A stretch of 14,356 nt of DNA, from positions 1-14,356 of the forward strand of contig JBBUBI010000025.1 in assembly GCA_038058335.1 (NCBI GenBank), in the 5' to 3' direction. A model generated the notes under the pieces. That model saw nothing but the letters and a program-made list of their open reading frames with translations. It was not told the origin of the DNA and did not search any database. The DNA comes from JBBTVO01 sp038058335. Its GTDB lineage: Bacteria; Patescibacteriota; Microgenomatia; Levybacterales; UBA12049. Position 1 is the stretch's first letter. The number at the start of each line of letters is the position of its first letter. The position numbers and the translations under genes were made by a program. Positions 1 to 5,820 of the stretch are shown in pieces.

Positions 1-50
1 AGATAAAATCTTGATATACTATAGCAAACCCCACCGAAGCGGGACAAGCT

Positions 51-1448
51 ATGAATGTTATTATCCCTAACGAAATTCGCCAAGTTTATGAGAAAATCAA
101 AATCGCAGGATTTGAAGCATATCTCGTGGGGGGAAGTGTCAGAGGCATCATCATGCAGAAACAAGTAAAAGATTGGGACCTTGCTACCAACGCAGTGCCC
201 GAAGAAATATTGAAGATTTTCCCGAATGGATTCTATGATAATTCCTTTGGTACCGTAGGCCTGCCCGTCGAAGCCTTGGCGAAGTCGGGCATTCCAGCAG
301 AAAATAAACAAATTGTCGAAATTACGACCTATCGAACAGAGCATGGATACACAGACAGCAGAAGACCTAAGAAAGTAGAATGGGGAAAATCAATTGAAGA
401 AGACCTATCCAGAAGGGACTTTACTATCAATGCAATTGCCCTTCGGCTCACTTCATTCGCTCAGGGTAAACCCAATGAATATGAAATTATTGATTTGTTT
501 GGTGGACAGGAAGATTTAGAAAATAAAATAATAAAAGCAGTTGGCGATCCGAGTCAAAGATTTAAAGAAGATGCCTTACGTCTCATGCGCGCGATAAGAA
601 TAGCAACTGAACTTTCTTTTACAATCGAGGAAAAAACATGGAATGAAATTGTAAATGATTCATCTCTAATATCTGAGATATCAAAAGAAAGAGTAAGCAC
701 AGAACTTTTGAGAATTCTGGCAAGTGACTATCCCTATGAAGGAGTCATGCTTCTTAAAAACAGCGGACTTCTTGCTCAAATACTTCCCGAGCTTATCAAA
801 GGCGAAGGCGTATCTCAGGAAAGACCTGGCAGGCATCACACATCAGATGTTTTTACTCACAATGTAATGTCTCTTAAGCATTGTCCCTCAATTGACCCGA
901 TCGTACGATTTGCGACTTTGATTCATGACGTAGGAAAACCTTATGTGGAGTCAAAAGACGAGGAAGGACTTGTGATATTTTATAACCATGAGATTGCAGG
1001 AGCCAGAATTTCTAGAGAAATTTGCGAACGTCTTAAATTCTCAAAAAAAGATAAAGAAAAAATTGTGAACCTTATAAGATGGCATATGTTTACAGTTGAT
1101 GAAAATATAACTGATGCTGCTGTGAGAAGGTTTATTAGACGTGTTGACGTTGAGAACGTGAAGGATATGATGGATCTTCGTATTGGAGACAGACTCGGAG
1201 GCGGGACTCAAACCGCTGAAAGCTGGAGGCTTAAGTTATTTAAAAAACGAGTAGAAGAACAACTCCAGCCTGCACCATTCTCGATAAATGACCTCGCGAT
1301 AGATGGGAATGATGTTATGAAAATATTAGAGATTAAACCCGGACCAAAAATTGGCGAAATCCTACAAAAACTTTTCGAAGAAGTCGACGAAGATCTCTCA
1401 AAAAACACTAAGGAATATCTTACCCAAAAAGTAAAAGAGCTAGTATAA
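51..1448 (+). CDS. cca: CCA tRNA nucleotidyltransferase with HD domain
   Basis: Adds or repairs the 3'-terminal CCA of tRNAs in the cytoplasm (class II nucleotidyltransferase, poly(A) polymerase family). Seen: nucleotide-binding motif LVGGSVR at residues 25-31, metal-binding DxD as D41-W-D43, RRDFTINAIA at 121-130, and GDPSQRFKEDALRLMRAIRI at 165-184. A C-terminal HD phosphohydrolase domain carries H270 and H292-D293. The 465 aa length suits a full-length HD-containing bacterial enzyme. Oddity: residues 71-87 form an extra segment between the family's FGTVG strand and the ITTYRTE strand, encoded largely by an imperfect palindrome at 262-291. The start has no clear Shine-Dalgarno; a TATACT at 15-20 is a possible -10 whose -35 lies outside the window. 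The yqeY gene follows after 7 nt. Function is confident from the motifs; whether it adds CCA or only A cannot be told by eye. Confidence 0.95.
   Translation: MNVIIPNEIRQVYEKIKIAGFEAYLVGGSVRGIIMQKQVKDWDLATNAVPEEILKIFPNGFYDNSFGTVGLPVEALAKSGIPAENKQIVEITTYRTEHGYTDSRRPKKVEWGKSIEEDLSRRDFTINAIALRLTSFAQGKPNEYEIIDLFGGQEDLENKIIKAVGDPSQRFKEDALRLMRAIRIATELSFTIEEKTWNEIVNDSSLISEISKERVSTELLRILASDYPYEGVMLLKNSGLLAQILPELIKGEGVSQERPGRHHTSDVFTHNVMSLKHCPSIDPIVRFATLIHDVGKPYVESKDEEGLVIFYNHEIAGARISREICERLKFSKKDKEKIVNLIRWHMFTVDENITDAAVRRFIRRVDVENVKDMMDLRIGDRLGGGTQTAESWRLKLFKKRVEEQLQPAPFSINDLAIDGNDVMKILEIKPGPKIGEILQKLFEEVDEDLSKNTKEYLTQKVKELV
262..291. repeat. imperfect palindrome inserted in frame in cca
   Basis: Outer arms TGCCCG (262-267) and CGGGCA (286-291) are perfectly complementary, and an inner GCC-TT-GGC forms the tip, with an internal loop between. 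CGAAG also occurs twice as a direct repeat (269-273 and 280-284). It codes for residues about 71-80 of the CCA enzyme, a stretch the family does not normally have. A related CCACCGAAGCGGG motif lies just upstream of the start codon (31-43). It resembles in-frame palindromic elements such as those known in Rickettsia; membership of a dispersed family here is inference. Confidence 0.5.
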
Positions 1449-1449
1449 T
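1444..1449 (+). promoter_or_regulatory. -10 box overlapping the cca stop, for yqeY
   Basis: A perfect TATAAT overlaps the cca stop codon and ends 6 nt before the yqeY ATG, so a transcript starting here would be essentially leaderless. The -35 is poor (TTACCC at 1420-1425, 18-nt spacer). The gene may also be read through from cca. Confidence 0.4.
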
Positions 1450-1455
1450 AAGCTT

Positions 1456-1917
1456 ATGCAGAGGAAGGATTTACAGGAAGAATTGAAGCAATCGATGCTC
1501 GCAAGGAATGAATTGAAAACCTCTGTTCTTCGTATGCTTTTGTCATCAATTGGTTATCTAGAAACTCAAAGAGGAGGAGCAGGGTATGAGGCAACCGAGG
1601 AGGATGTAATGTCTTCAATTCAAAAAGAAGCAAAGCAGAGAAAAGATTCCATCACGGAATTTGAAAAAGCAGGGCGTCAAGAACTTGCGGACAAAGAAAA
1701 AAAAGAACTTGAGATATTGCAAAAATATTTACCAGAGCAATTAAGTGAAGACGAAATTAAGAAATTTGTGGAAGAAGCAATAACACAGACAGGAGCTAAC
1801 TCAATATCTGATATGGGAAAACTAATGGGAGCCTTAATGCCAAAAATCAAAGGCAAAGCAGATGGAAATTTGGTAAATAAAATTGTAAAAGAGTTGTTAG
1901 CTAAGGCAGCCTACTAA
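1456..1917 (+). CDS. GatB/YqeY domain-containing protein
   Basis: Small alpha-helical cytoplasmic protein of the YqeY family, related to the C-terminal tRNA-binding domain of the GatB amidotransferase subunit; its exact role is unsettled. Seen: N-terminal helix with KTSVLRMLLSSI (21-32), a long charged helix with KEAKQRKDSITEFEKAGR (57-74), the typical hinge YLPEQLSEDEI (91-101) and the closing DMGKLMGALMPKIKGKADG (119-137). The 153 aa length is normal for the family. It starts 7 nt after cca with no Shine-Dalgarno but a TATAAT 6 nt before the ATG. The tRNA link fits its neighbour cca. A decayed second copy of its 3' end lies at 2539-2592, beyond the brnTA module. Confidence 0.92.
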   Translation: MQRKDLQEELKQSMLARNELKTSVLRMLLSSIGYLETQRGGAGYEATEEDVMSSIQKEAKQRKDSITEFEKAGRQELADKEKKELEILQKYLPEQLSEDEIKKFVEEAITQTGANSISDMGKLMGALMPKIKGKADGNLVNKIVKELLAKAAY

Positions 1918-1955
1918 TGCGACGTAGAACGTTCATATTAACTACGGGAATCGAA

Positions 1956-2186
1956 TTAGACTCGCTGGTTTACCACGTAATAATCAATGAGTCTTCTGAT
2001 CATAGCCTGATAGGATGCGTTATGTTTTTTAGCAGCACTCTTAAAAAAATCCAGACTTTTTTGAGTAAGCGTTAATGTAACCTTTGTCTTTTTTTCATTT
2101 AAGCTCAAAGTTTCCGGACTGGGTAAAAAATCACTTATTACTCTCGCCTCAATTGGTTCATTATTGTATTTGATTTTGTTTTTCAT
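1956..2186 (-). CDS. brnA: BrnA-like ribbon-helix-helix antitoxin
   Basis: Antitoxin and probable autorepressor of the neighbouring BrnT-type toxin. Seen: a C-terminal region KVTLTLTQKSLDFFKSAAKK followed by SYQAMIRRLIDYYV, the beta strand plus two helices of a MetJ/Arc/CopG-type fold as in BrnA, where the family has K..GYQ..IN..LR.Y. The N-terminal part (about residues 1-33) is acidic and polar and probably binds the toxin. A longer reading from an ATG at 2219 is possible, but the purine-rich GGAGGAAGGGA at 2197-2207 lies between the two, so the ATG at 2186 (76 aa) is preferred. It overlaps the end of brnT by 26 nt, the usual brnTA arrangement. Located immediately after yqeY, convergent with it, with no obvious terminator in the 38-nt gap. 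Confidence 0.8.
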   Translation of the reverse strand: MKNKIKYNNEPIEARVISDFLPSPETLSLNEKKTKVTLTLTQKSLDFFKSAAKKHNASYQAMIRRLIDYYVVNQRV

Positions 2187-2445
2187 ATATATTTTTTCCC
2201 TTCCTCCAATAACCCGCACCGATTATACGGATACGGTTACTTCGATAAGTAAAGCGAACAGTTAAAACAGCCCCTTTCACTTTTCCGAAACAATAAAAAC
2301 GTTTTTCTCCTTTACTATGTATCAGATCTTGCGCAATTACACGCTTTGGATCAATAAATGCGTACTGTGCTGTTTCAAAATTGACCCCGTGCTTTTGTAA
2401 ATTGTCAGCGTTTTTGACTTCACTCCACTCAAAATCAGTATTCAT
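2161..2445 (-). CDS. brnT: BrnT-family (DUF497) ribonuclease toxin
   Basis: Toxin half of a type II toxin-antitoxin pair; BrnT proteins are RelE-fold ribonucleases that cut mRNA and are neutralised by BrnA. Seen: family opening FEWSEVKNADNLQKHGVNFE (residues 5-24), then A..AF.DP (26-33), HSKGEKRFYCFG (43-54) and the strand NRIRIIGAGYWRKG near the end, matching the RIRIISAR strand of the family. The usual Arg after RIISA is Gly here (IIGAG), so activity might be altered; this cannot be judged by eye. Length 94 aa is normal. It is the first gene of a two-gene minus-strand unit with brnA. The upstream region has three spaced copies of a CCATA motif. Confidence 0.85.
   Translation of the reverse strand: MNTDFEWSEVKNADNLQKHGVNFETAQYAFIDPKRVIAQDLIHSKGEKRFYCFGKVKGAVLTVRFTYRSNRIRIIGAGYWRKGKNIYEKQNQIQ
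2197..2207 (-). promoter_or_regulatory. ribosome binding site that decides the brnA start
   Basis: On the minus strand this reads GGAGGAAGGGA, inside the end of brnT. It precedes the ATG at 2186 by 10-16 nt, a little long, and follows the alternative ATG at 2219, which argues against the longer start. Confidence 0.55.
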
Positions 2446-2500
2446 AAATATATTACCATACTACCATATATTTTGCCATACCCAAAGCATTAATCATCAA
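2446..2500 (-). promoter_or_regulatory. brnTA upstream region with repeated TATGGTA motif
   Basis: On the + strand TACCATA occurs at 2454-2460 and again at 2463-2469, with GCCATA at 2475-2480, all within 50 bp upstream of brnT. brnTA operons are autoregulated by the RHH antitoxin, so these could be operator half-sites. No convincing -35/-10 pair was found; TAGTAT or TAATAT on the minus strand are weak -10 candidates. Confidence 0.3.
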
Positions 2501-2538
2501 TCAATATACTCATCATAACAAATCTTAGATTTTAAAGA

Positions 2539-2592
2539 AAAGCAGACAGAGGTTTAGTAAATAAAATTGTAAAAGAGTCGTTATCTAACTAA
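2539..2592 (+). pseudogene. decayed copy of the yqeY 3' end
   Basis: Bases 2539-2588 align without gaps to 1855-1904 inside yqeY at 43 of 50 positions; the inner 32 bases (2557-2588 against 1873-1904) differ at only 2. Read in the same frame it gives KADRGLVNKIVKESLSN and a TAA at 2590-2592, against KADGNLVNKIVKELLAK in the intact gene. Similarity fades upstream, where an in-frame TAA appears, and stops abruptly downstream. The fragment therefore looks like a remnant of a duplicated yqeY end. With the real end of yqeY it brackets brnTA. Confidence 0.7.
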
Positions 2593-2593
2593 A

Positions 2594-2626
2594 GTAGCGG
2601 GGCTGTATCACCTGAAGGGTGGCGAC
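2594..2626 (+). repeat. structured intergenic repeat, copy A
   Basis: Contains GTAGCGGGGCTGTATCACC followed by GAAGGGTGGCGAC. CACC and GGTG form a short hairpin. It matches copies B, C and D in order and spacing. This copy lacks an obvious upstream hairpin and instead directly follows the yqeY remnant. It lies upstream of the 2720 gene. Confidence 0.6.
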
Positions 2627-2719
2627 TGTCTAAGTCCTGCCTCTCCCATTAGGAATCCAACTGTTCAACAGACTACTACGTCAGTCCCCAAGTCTTTTTT
2701 ATCAAAAAAAACTGTATTT

Positions 2720-2962
2720 ATGACTCTTTTCATTTTAATAATTCTTGTTCTTGTCTTTGTAATACCATTCCCAAGGTATATAGGAAAAACCGCATGTGCG
2801 CCTTGTCAAGATATAAATAATTGCCCCCCCTGCCCTTCCGAACAATTGGTTTTTGAAAAACCAATCTTCTGGTCAGTAATATTGCCATTGCTAAAAGGAA
2901 CCCCTATCAACAAAACAGTTCAGATTAATACATCCTCATCAATTCCGTCTACGACCCCCTAA
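2720..2962 (+). CDS. small single-span membrane protein, Cys-rich, unknown
   Basis: Not recognised. 80 aa with a very hydrophobic segment at about residues 3-15 (LFILIILVLVFVI), then FPRY and a cysteine cluster CAPCQDINNCPPCP (26-39) that could bind metal or form disulfides outside the membrane, and a Ser/Thr/Pro tail. A second hydrophobic stretch lies at about 50-58. The reading frame stays open upstream to about 2573 and encodes a Thr/Pro/Gln-rich linker followed by a basic SFLSKK just before the ATG, as in a membrane protein with a cytosolic linker, but there is no ATG, GTG or TTG there. The gene may therefore be the 3' part of an older gene cut by the repeat and yqeY remnant. No Shine-Dalgarno at the ATG. 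Confidence 0.55.
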   Translation: MTLFILIILVLVFVIPFPRYIGKTACAPCQDINNCPPCPSEQLVFEKPIFWSVILPLLKGTPINKTVQINTSSSIPSTTP

Positions 2963-3024
2963 CTTTTCAAAAAAAATAGCTTTAGATTCTTTCTATATAG
3001 ATTAGATTGAAGATGGAATTAGTC

Positions 3025-3093
3025 AAGCTGGAAAGCTTAATATTGTAAAACCACTGAGAGATAGCAAGGCTGTTTCACCTTTCAGGTCGCGAT
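3025..3093 (+). repeat. structured intergenic repeat, copy B
   Basis: An upstream hairpin AAGCT-GGAA-AGCTT (3025-3038) is followed by the core GATAGCAAGGCTGTTTCACC (3060-3079) and a second hairpin ACCT-TTC-AGGT (3077-3087). The order hairpin, core, hairpin is the same as in copies C and D, but the first stem has a different sequence. Confidence 0.6.
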
Positions 3094-3153
3094 TGCTTTA
3101 TATTGACCACAGGGATTAAATTTGTAGTTGCATTTTGTTATTTTTTTTGATAG

Positions 3154-3159
3154 TATAAT
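3154..3159 (+). promoter_or_regulatory. -10 box before the short structured RNA
   Basis: A perfect TATAAT within GATAGTATAAT. No good -35 at 16-18 nt: TTGTTA is 13 nt away and TTGCAT is 20 nt away. A start near 3165 would lead straight into the hairpins at 3163-3228. Confidence 0.4.
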
Positions 3160-3162
3160 GTT

Positions 3163-3228
3163 GTATTTCCAAAAGGAAATACTTTAATTTGCTAATTCCC
3201 CCCAGTTCAACTCGAGCTGGGGGTTTTT
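3163..3228 (+). ncRNA. candidate short structured RNA or leader
   Basis: Two hairpins lie immediately after a TATAAT box. The first is a perfect 8-bp stem GTATTTCC-AAAA-GGAAATAC (3163-3182). After a 16-nt A/T-rich linker comes an intrinsic terminator (3199-3228). The unit would be about 65 nt and carries no plausible open frame. It may be an independent small RNA or the terminated leader of the NYN gene, which begins 36 nt later behind its own possible promoter. No known RNA family was recognised. Confidence 0.4.
3199..3228 (+). terminator. Rho-independent terminator
   Basis: CCCCCAG (3199-3205) pairs with CTGGGGG (3217-3223); the stem can extend 3 bp inward, and it is followed by five T. 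It separates the upstream accessory stretch from the NYN gene. Confidence 0.8.
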
Positions 3229-3229
3229 C

Positions 3230-3258
3230 TTGCTTAAAATTCTCAGATTATTTAAGAT
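3230..3258 (+). promoter_or_regulatory. possible promoter of the NYN gene
   Basis: TTGCTT (3230-3235), a 17-nt spacer and TAAGAT (3253-3258), just after the terminator. The -10 ends 6 nt before the ATG at 3265, so the message would be leaderless. Confidence 0.4.
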
Positions 3259-3264
3259 AAAGTG

Positions 3265-3807
3265 ATGAAGAAGAAAATCTTAGTCCAGTTTGATGGCAGT
3301 AATTTTTATAATAAGGTCAAAAAGATTTTGCCTCAAATTCACCTAACAAACTTCGATTATTATAGCTTAGCTAAGTCATTAGTTAAAGATGTCAAGCTAC
3401 ATGTAGTTTATTATGTTGGCGAGATTAGACAATATGAGGGTAATAAAAAGTCTGAGATGCTTTATTCGAATCAGCAAAAGCTATTTACTCACTTAAGGAA
3501 TCAGAATATTGAGATTAAGCTTGGCTATCTTTTGATGTCTGATGGGAAATTCCACGAAAAAGGAGTTGATGTCCAAATTGCTGTGGACATTGTCCGTGGA
3601 TCTATCAAAAATGACTACGATAAATTCTATCTTATCTCTTCTGATACTGATTTACTGCCAGCCATACAAACAGCCAAGGATGAAAATAAGGAAATAATTT
3701 ATGTAGGCTTTGAAAACTTTATTAGTCGAGCTTTATCAAAAAATTGTTCTTCTTGCGTAATTCTAAAGAGAGATCAAATCCTAAAACTAGCCAAAAGTAA
3801 AAAGTAA
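3265..3807 (+). CDS. NYN domain (LabA/DUF88-type) putative ribonuclease
   Basis: Predicted PIN-like ribonuclease of the NYN superfamily; the substrate is unknown, with RNA turnover or defence typical. Seen: first acidic motif FDGSNFYN (residues 9-16, D10), central KGVDVQIAVDIV (99-110, D102) and LISSDTDLLPAI (123-134, D127 and D129), the set of Asp residues that bind metal in this fold. 180 aa is a stand-alone single-domain length. The codon before the ATG is GTG, giving a possible start at 3262; the ATG at 3265 is preferred because a possible -10 box lies 6 nt upstream and there is no Shine-Dalgarno. It stands alone between two structured repeat copies and is convergent with the beta-helix gene. 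Confidence 0.85.
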   Translation: MKKKILVQFDGSNFYNKVKKILPQIHLTNFDYYSLAKSLVKDVKLHVVYYVGEIRQYEGNKKSEMLYSNQQKLFTHLRNQNIEIKLGYLLMSDGKFHEKGVDVQIAVDIVRGSIKNDYDKFYLISSDTDLLPAIQTAKDENKEIIYVGFENFISRALSKNCSSCVILKRDQILKLAKSKK

Positions 3808-3860
3808 TATTGTACTCTACTATACATCGGTGTAAATTATACTGAGATTATAGAAACTGT

Positions 3861-3925
3861 CCCACCTTGGAGGTGGATAGAACAAGTAAAAACAGGTAGC
3901 GAGGCTGTTTCACCTAGAAGATGAT
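3861..3925 (+). repeat. structured intergenic repeat, copy C
   Basis: First hairpin CCACCT-TGG-AGGTGG (3862-3876), an A-rich linker, core GGTAGCGAGGCTGTTTCACC (3895-3914), then a second weaker hairpin CACCT-AGA-AGATG with one mismatch (3911-3923). The 5' part, from about 3853, also matches copy D. It fills the space between the convergent NYN and beta-helix genes. No T-tract, so it does not look like an ordinary terminator. Confidence 0.65.
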
Positions 3926-3952
3926 CATTCTGAAAACATTCTGATAAATTTT

Positions 3953-5596
3953 CTATACTATCTCCGCTTTCCAAACATAGGCCGCCGCAACGGCTGTTAT
4001 ATAGATGTTCGTCGCGTCTGCTGCCGCGCTTTGATAAGGGTTCGCTCCTGATCCGCTGTTTGATAAATAAACCCGGTTTGGCGTACCAACGAGTCCGTGG
4101 GCGATGGTCTGCTGTGCCCCCGTTCCTGTGGAAAGACCGGAGTTTTCGTTAAGGTAGTTTTTATTATTCTTGATGACACTAGAGGAAGCATCGTTAATAT
4201 TGTATGCCTTTGACGCTGTACCGGTACCACCCTTAGGCGAATTATTGGTATCAAACATATTGCCGATGATAAGATGATTCTGGTTTGTCGCCGCTACAGA
4301 CCTGATGAAATATTTATAGCGGTAAAGACCTGATCCCGACCCGCTCACGCTCTTGTGGACAAAAGTATTGCCAATGATATTTACCATCCAGCAGCCACTC
4401 GCCATATCCAGAGCGATGTAGGTATCATCCGCAGCGAGGTCTGCGGCATCACTGGTGAAGCTGTTACCACTTAGTATCATCCAAGAAGCTGAACCTGTGA
4501 ATTGGACATTGTGCTGAGCACAGTCGTCAAACTTGTTGCCGATGTATCTTGACATCGTGCCCGCAGAATCAATGACATTATTGGTGTTGCCGTAAAGATG
4601 ATTGTTGGCAAAAAAACTGCCGGAGCCCGCTATGGTCATACCAACCCCGTTACTAGCGAACACGTTATCTGTCACGATAAGATCAGTAGCTGCCTGAAAC
4701 GCCTGCAGTCCCGAACCGGTGTTGTTCATCGAGATACAACTACGAACCCGCGTATCATACATACTCCAAGCGCTTGACCCTCTATGAATTTGAATCCCGT
4801 CGCCGGTCATCCTTTGGACTGAGACGTTATCAATAAGAGCACGGTGTGAAGCCATCCGTATACCGTCTACGGTTGTCCCCACGCTCGCTCCGTCAACGGC
4901 AAAGTCCCTCAGGAGACAGCCGTAGACACCACGTGTACCCGTGACTGAAACTCCACTGCTATGCGCTTGTGCGGTCGTGCGGTTGTAACCTCGCTGGATG
5001 GTAAGCGTTAAAGTACTAATTGCCGTGACCCTCACTTGTTCAAGACCGTTTAACCAAATGACATCCCCGACTGATATTCCTGCAACTGAACCAACATCTA
5101 CCGTGGTAACAGAAGCGTTAGCAATAGCGTTAGTGGTTGTTGTAGCTGTGCTTAAAGCAGAAGTGTAAATGTTGTGCAGAACGCCGAGAGCAGGAGTACT
5201 ATTGGTAAATCCAGCTGCGACCTTCAGACTTGTGCCCCGCCCAGCTGTCCCATTTGCTTTGTCGCCGGTGCCTGCGCCCTGAAGGGTCACAGAGTCTTCG
5301 TCAATCCAGATTGTAGCTGCAATATTGAACGTGCCCTCAGACAGTACGATCTTTCCGCCACTTGTAGACAGGGCATCAATAGCAGCCTGTATCTGCACAT
5401 CATCCGCCGTGCCGTCGCAAAGATATGTAGAAGAGGTAACCGCTCTTACATTCGCACTGGCATCACTGGCTGCAACGAAGATGGTGACAGCAGGAACTTT
5501 CATGATACCATCACTATTGTGAGATATTAAGAGGAAAGCATTGAGGATAGTTCCCCATGTACCGTCATCTCCTCCAACTGTAGGTAATGCTGCCAT
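3953..5596 (-). CDS. right-handed beta-helix surface or tail-spike-like protein
   Basis: Probable extracellular or adhesive protein. Order: a short N-terminal module LPTVGGDDGTWGTILNAFLL with ISHNSDG (residues 4-30); the start of a pectate-lyase-3-type helix, DGTADDVQIQAAIDAL plus GGKIVLSEGTFNI (61-92); an inserted strand-rich module NASVTTVDVGSVAGISVGDV and QRGYNRTTAQAHSSG (160-215), like segments in phage structural proteins; a long beta-helix with repeated N-x-F and GN-x-F turns (225-480); and a C-terminal cap beginning TGTGAQQTIAHGL and ending in YVWKAEIV. No catalytic site can be named. No signal peptide or membrane segment. A good Shine-Dalgarno AAAGGAGAG (5606-5614) lies 9 nt before the ATG, whose A is shared with the stop of the upstream gene. 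Two 60-base samples gave 47 and 55% GC, against 32-38% in tatC and secD, suggesting acquisition by transfer. Confidence 0.8.
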   Translation of the reverse strand: MAALPTVGGDDGTWGTILNAFLLISHNSDGIMKVPAVTIFVAASDASANVRAVTSSTYLCDGTADDVQIQAAIDALSTSGGKIVLSEGTFNIAATIWIDEDSVTLQGAGTGDKANGTAGRGTSLKVAAGFTNSTPALGVLHNIYTSALSTATTTTNAIANASVTTVDVGSVAGISVGDVIWLNGLEQVRVTAISTLTLTIQRGYNRTTAQAHSSGVSVTGTRGVYGCLLRDFAVDGASVGTTVDGIRMASHRALIDNVSVQRMTGDGIQIHRGSSAWSMYDTRVRSCISMNNTGSGLQAFQAATDLIVTDNVFASNGVGMTIAGSGSFFANNHLYGNTNNVIDSAGTMSRYIGNKFDDCAQHNVQFTGSASWMILSGNSFTSDAADLAADDTYIALDMASGCWMVNIIGNTFVHKSVSGSGSGLYRYKYFIRSVAATNQNHLIIGNMFDTNNSPKGGTGTASKAYNINDASSSVIKNNKNYLNENSGLSTGTGAQQTIAHGLVGTPNRVYLSNSGSGANPYQSAAADATNIYITAVAAAYVWKAEIV

Positions 5597-5814
5597 TAAT
5601 CAATACTCTCCTTTCTTTTCCCTCCATATGGACCTGATCCAAAACCCTGCTTACTAGAATTTGATATTGTGTTTTCTTCATGAGGATGAAGAATTTTCTT
5701 AAGAATTGAGGGTAAACCGGTTAATCCGATAAATATAAAAAAAAGATAGATGAGAAATTCCTTTCTATCCATCTCTTTACTGAGAAGATTATCAAATTGT
5801 TTTTTTATTAACAT
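5596..5814 (-). CDS. small membrane protein with Tat-like RK motif and FGSGPYGG tail
   Basis: Not a named family. 72 aa: MDRKEFLIYLFFIFIGLTGL at residues 15-34 resembles a Tat signal region (RR-x-FLK followed by a hydrophobic core) with RK in place of RR, then a polar stretch and GFGSGPYGGKRK near the C terminus (57-68). It lies 6 nt after tatC and its stop overlaps the beta-helix start (TAATG), so the three are probably co-transcribed and the last two translationally coupled. It could be a Tat substrate or an accessory membrane component; both are inference from position and motif. An internal ATG at 5772 would place the RK motif right at the N terminus, as in a classical Tat signal, but the only purine-rich sequence there abuts the ATG. 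Confidence 0.65.
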   Translation of the reverse strand: MLIKKQFDNLLSKEMDRKEFLIYLFFIFIGLTGLPSILKKILHPHEENTISNSSKQGFGSGPYGGKRKESID

Positions 5815-5820
5815 GGCAGA

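Noticed and set aside
1918..1955. Terminator between yqeY and brnA
   Set aside because: No stem of more than a few base pairs followed by a T-run is visible on either strand.
2187..2219. Longer BrnA starting at the ATG at 2219
   Set aside because: The strong GGAGGAAGGGA lies between this ATG and the one at 2186, and the extra residues do not resemble the family N terminus.
3262..3264. GTG start one codon upstream for the NYN protein
   Set aside because: The ATG directly after it fits the possible -10 spacing and is the stronger codon; the difference is one residue.
3895..3915. Resemblance of the repeat core GGTAGCGAGGC to the T-box antiterminator motif TGGNACCGCG
   Set aside because: The core lacks the ACCGCG part, there is no Stem I or specifier loop, no downstream terminator, and no aminoacyl-tRNA synthetase or amino-acid gene follows; copies C and D lie between convergent genes.
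5174..5530. 118-aa open frame on the + strand opposite the beta-helix gene
   Set aside because: It is a shadow frame allowed by the higher GC of that gene; no Shine-Dalgarno, no recognisable motif, and the opposite strand encodes clear beta-helix modules.
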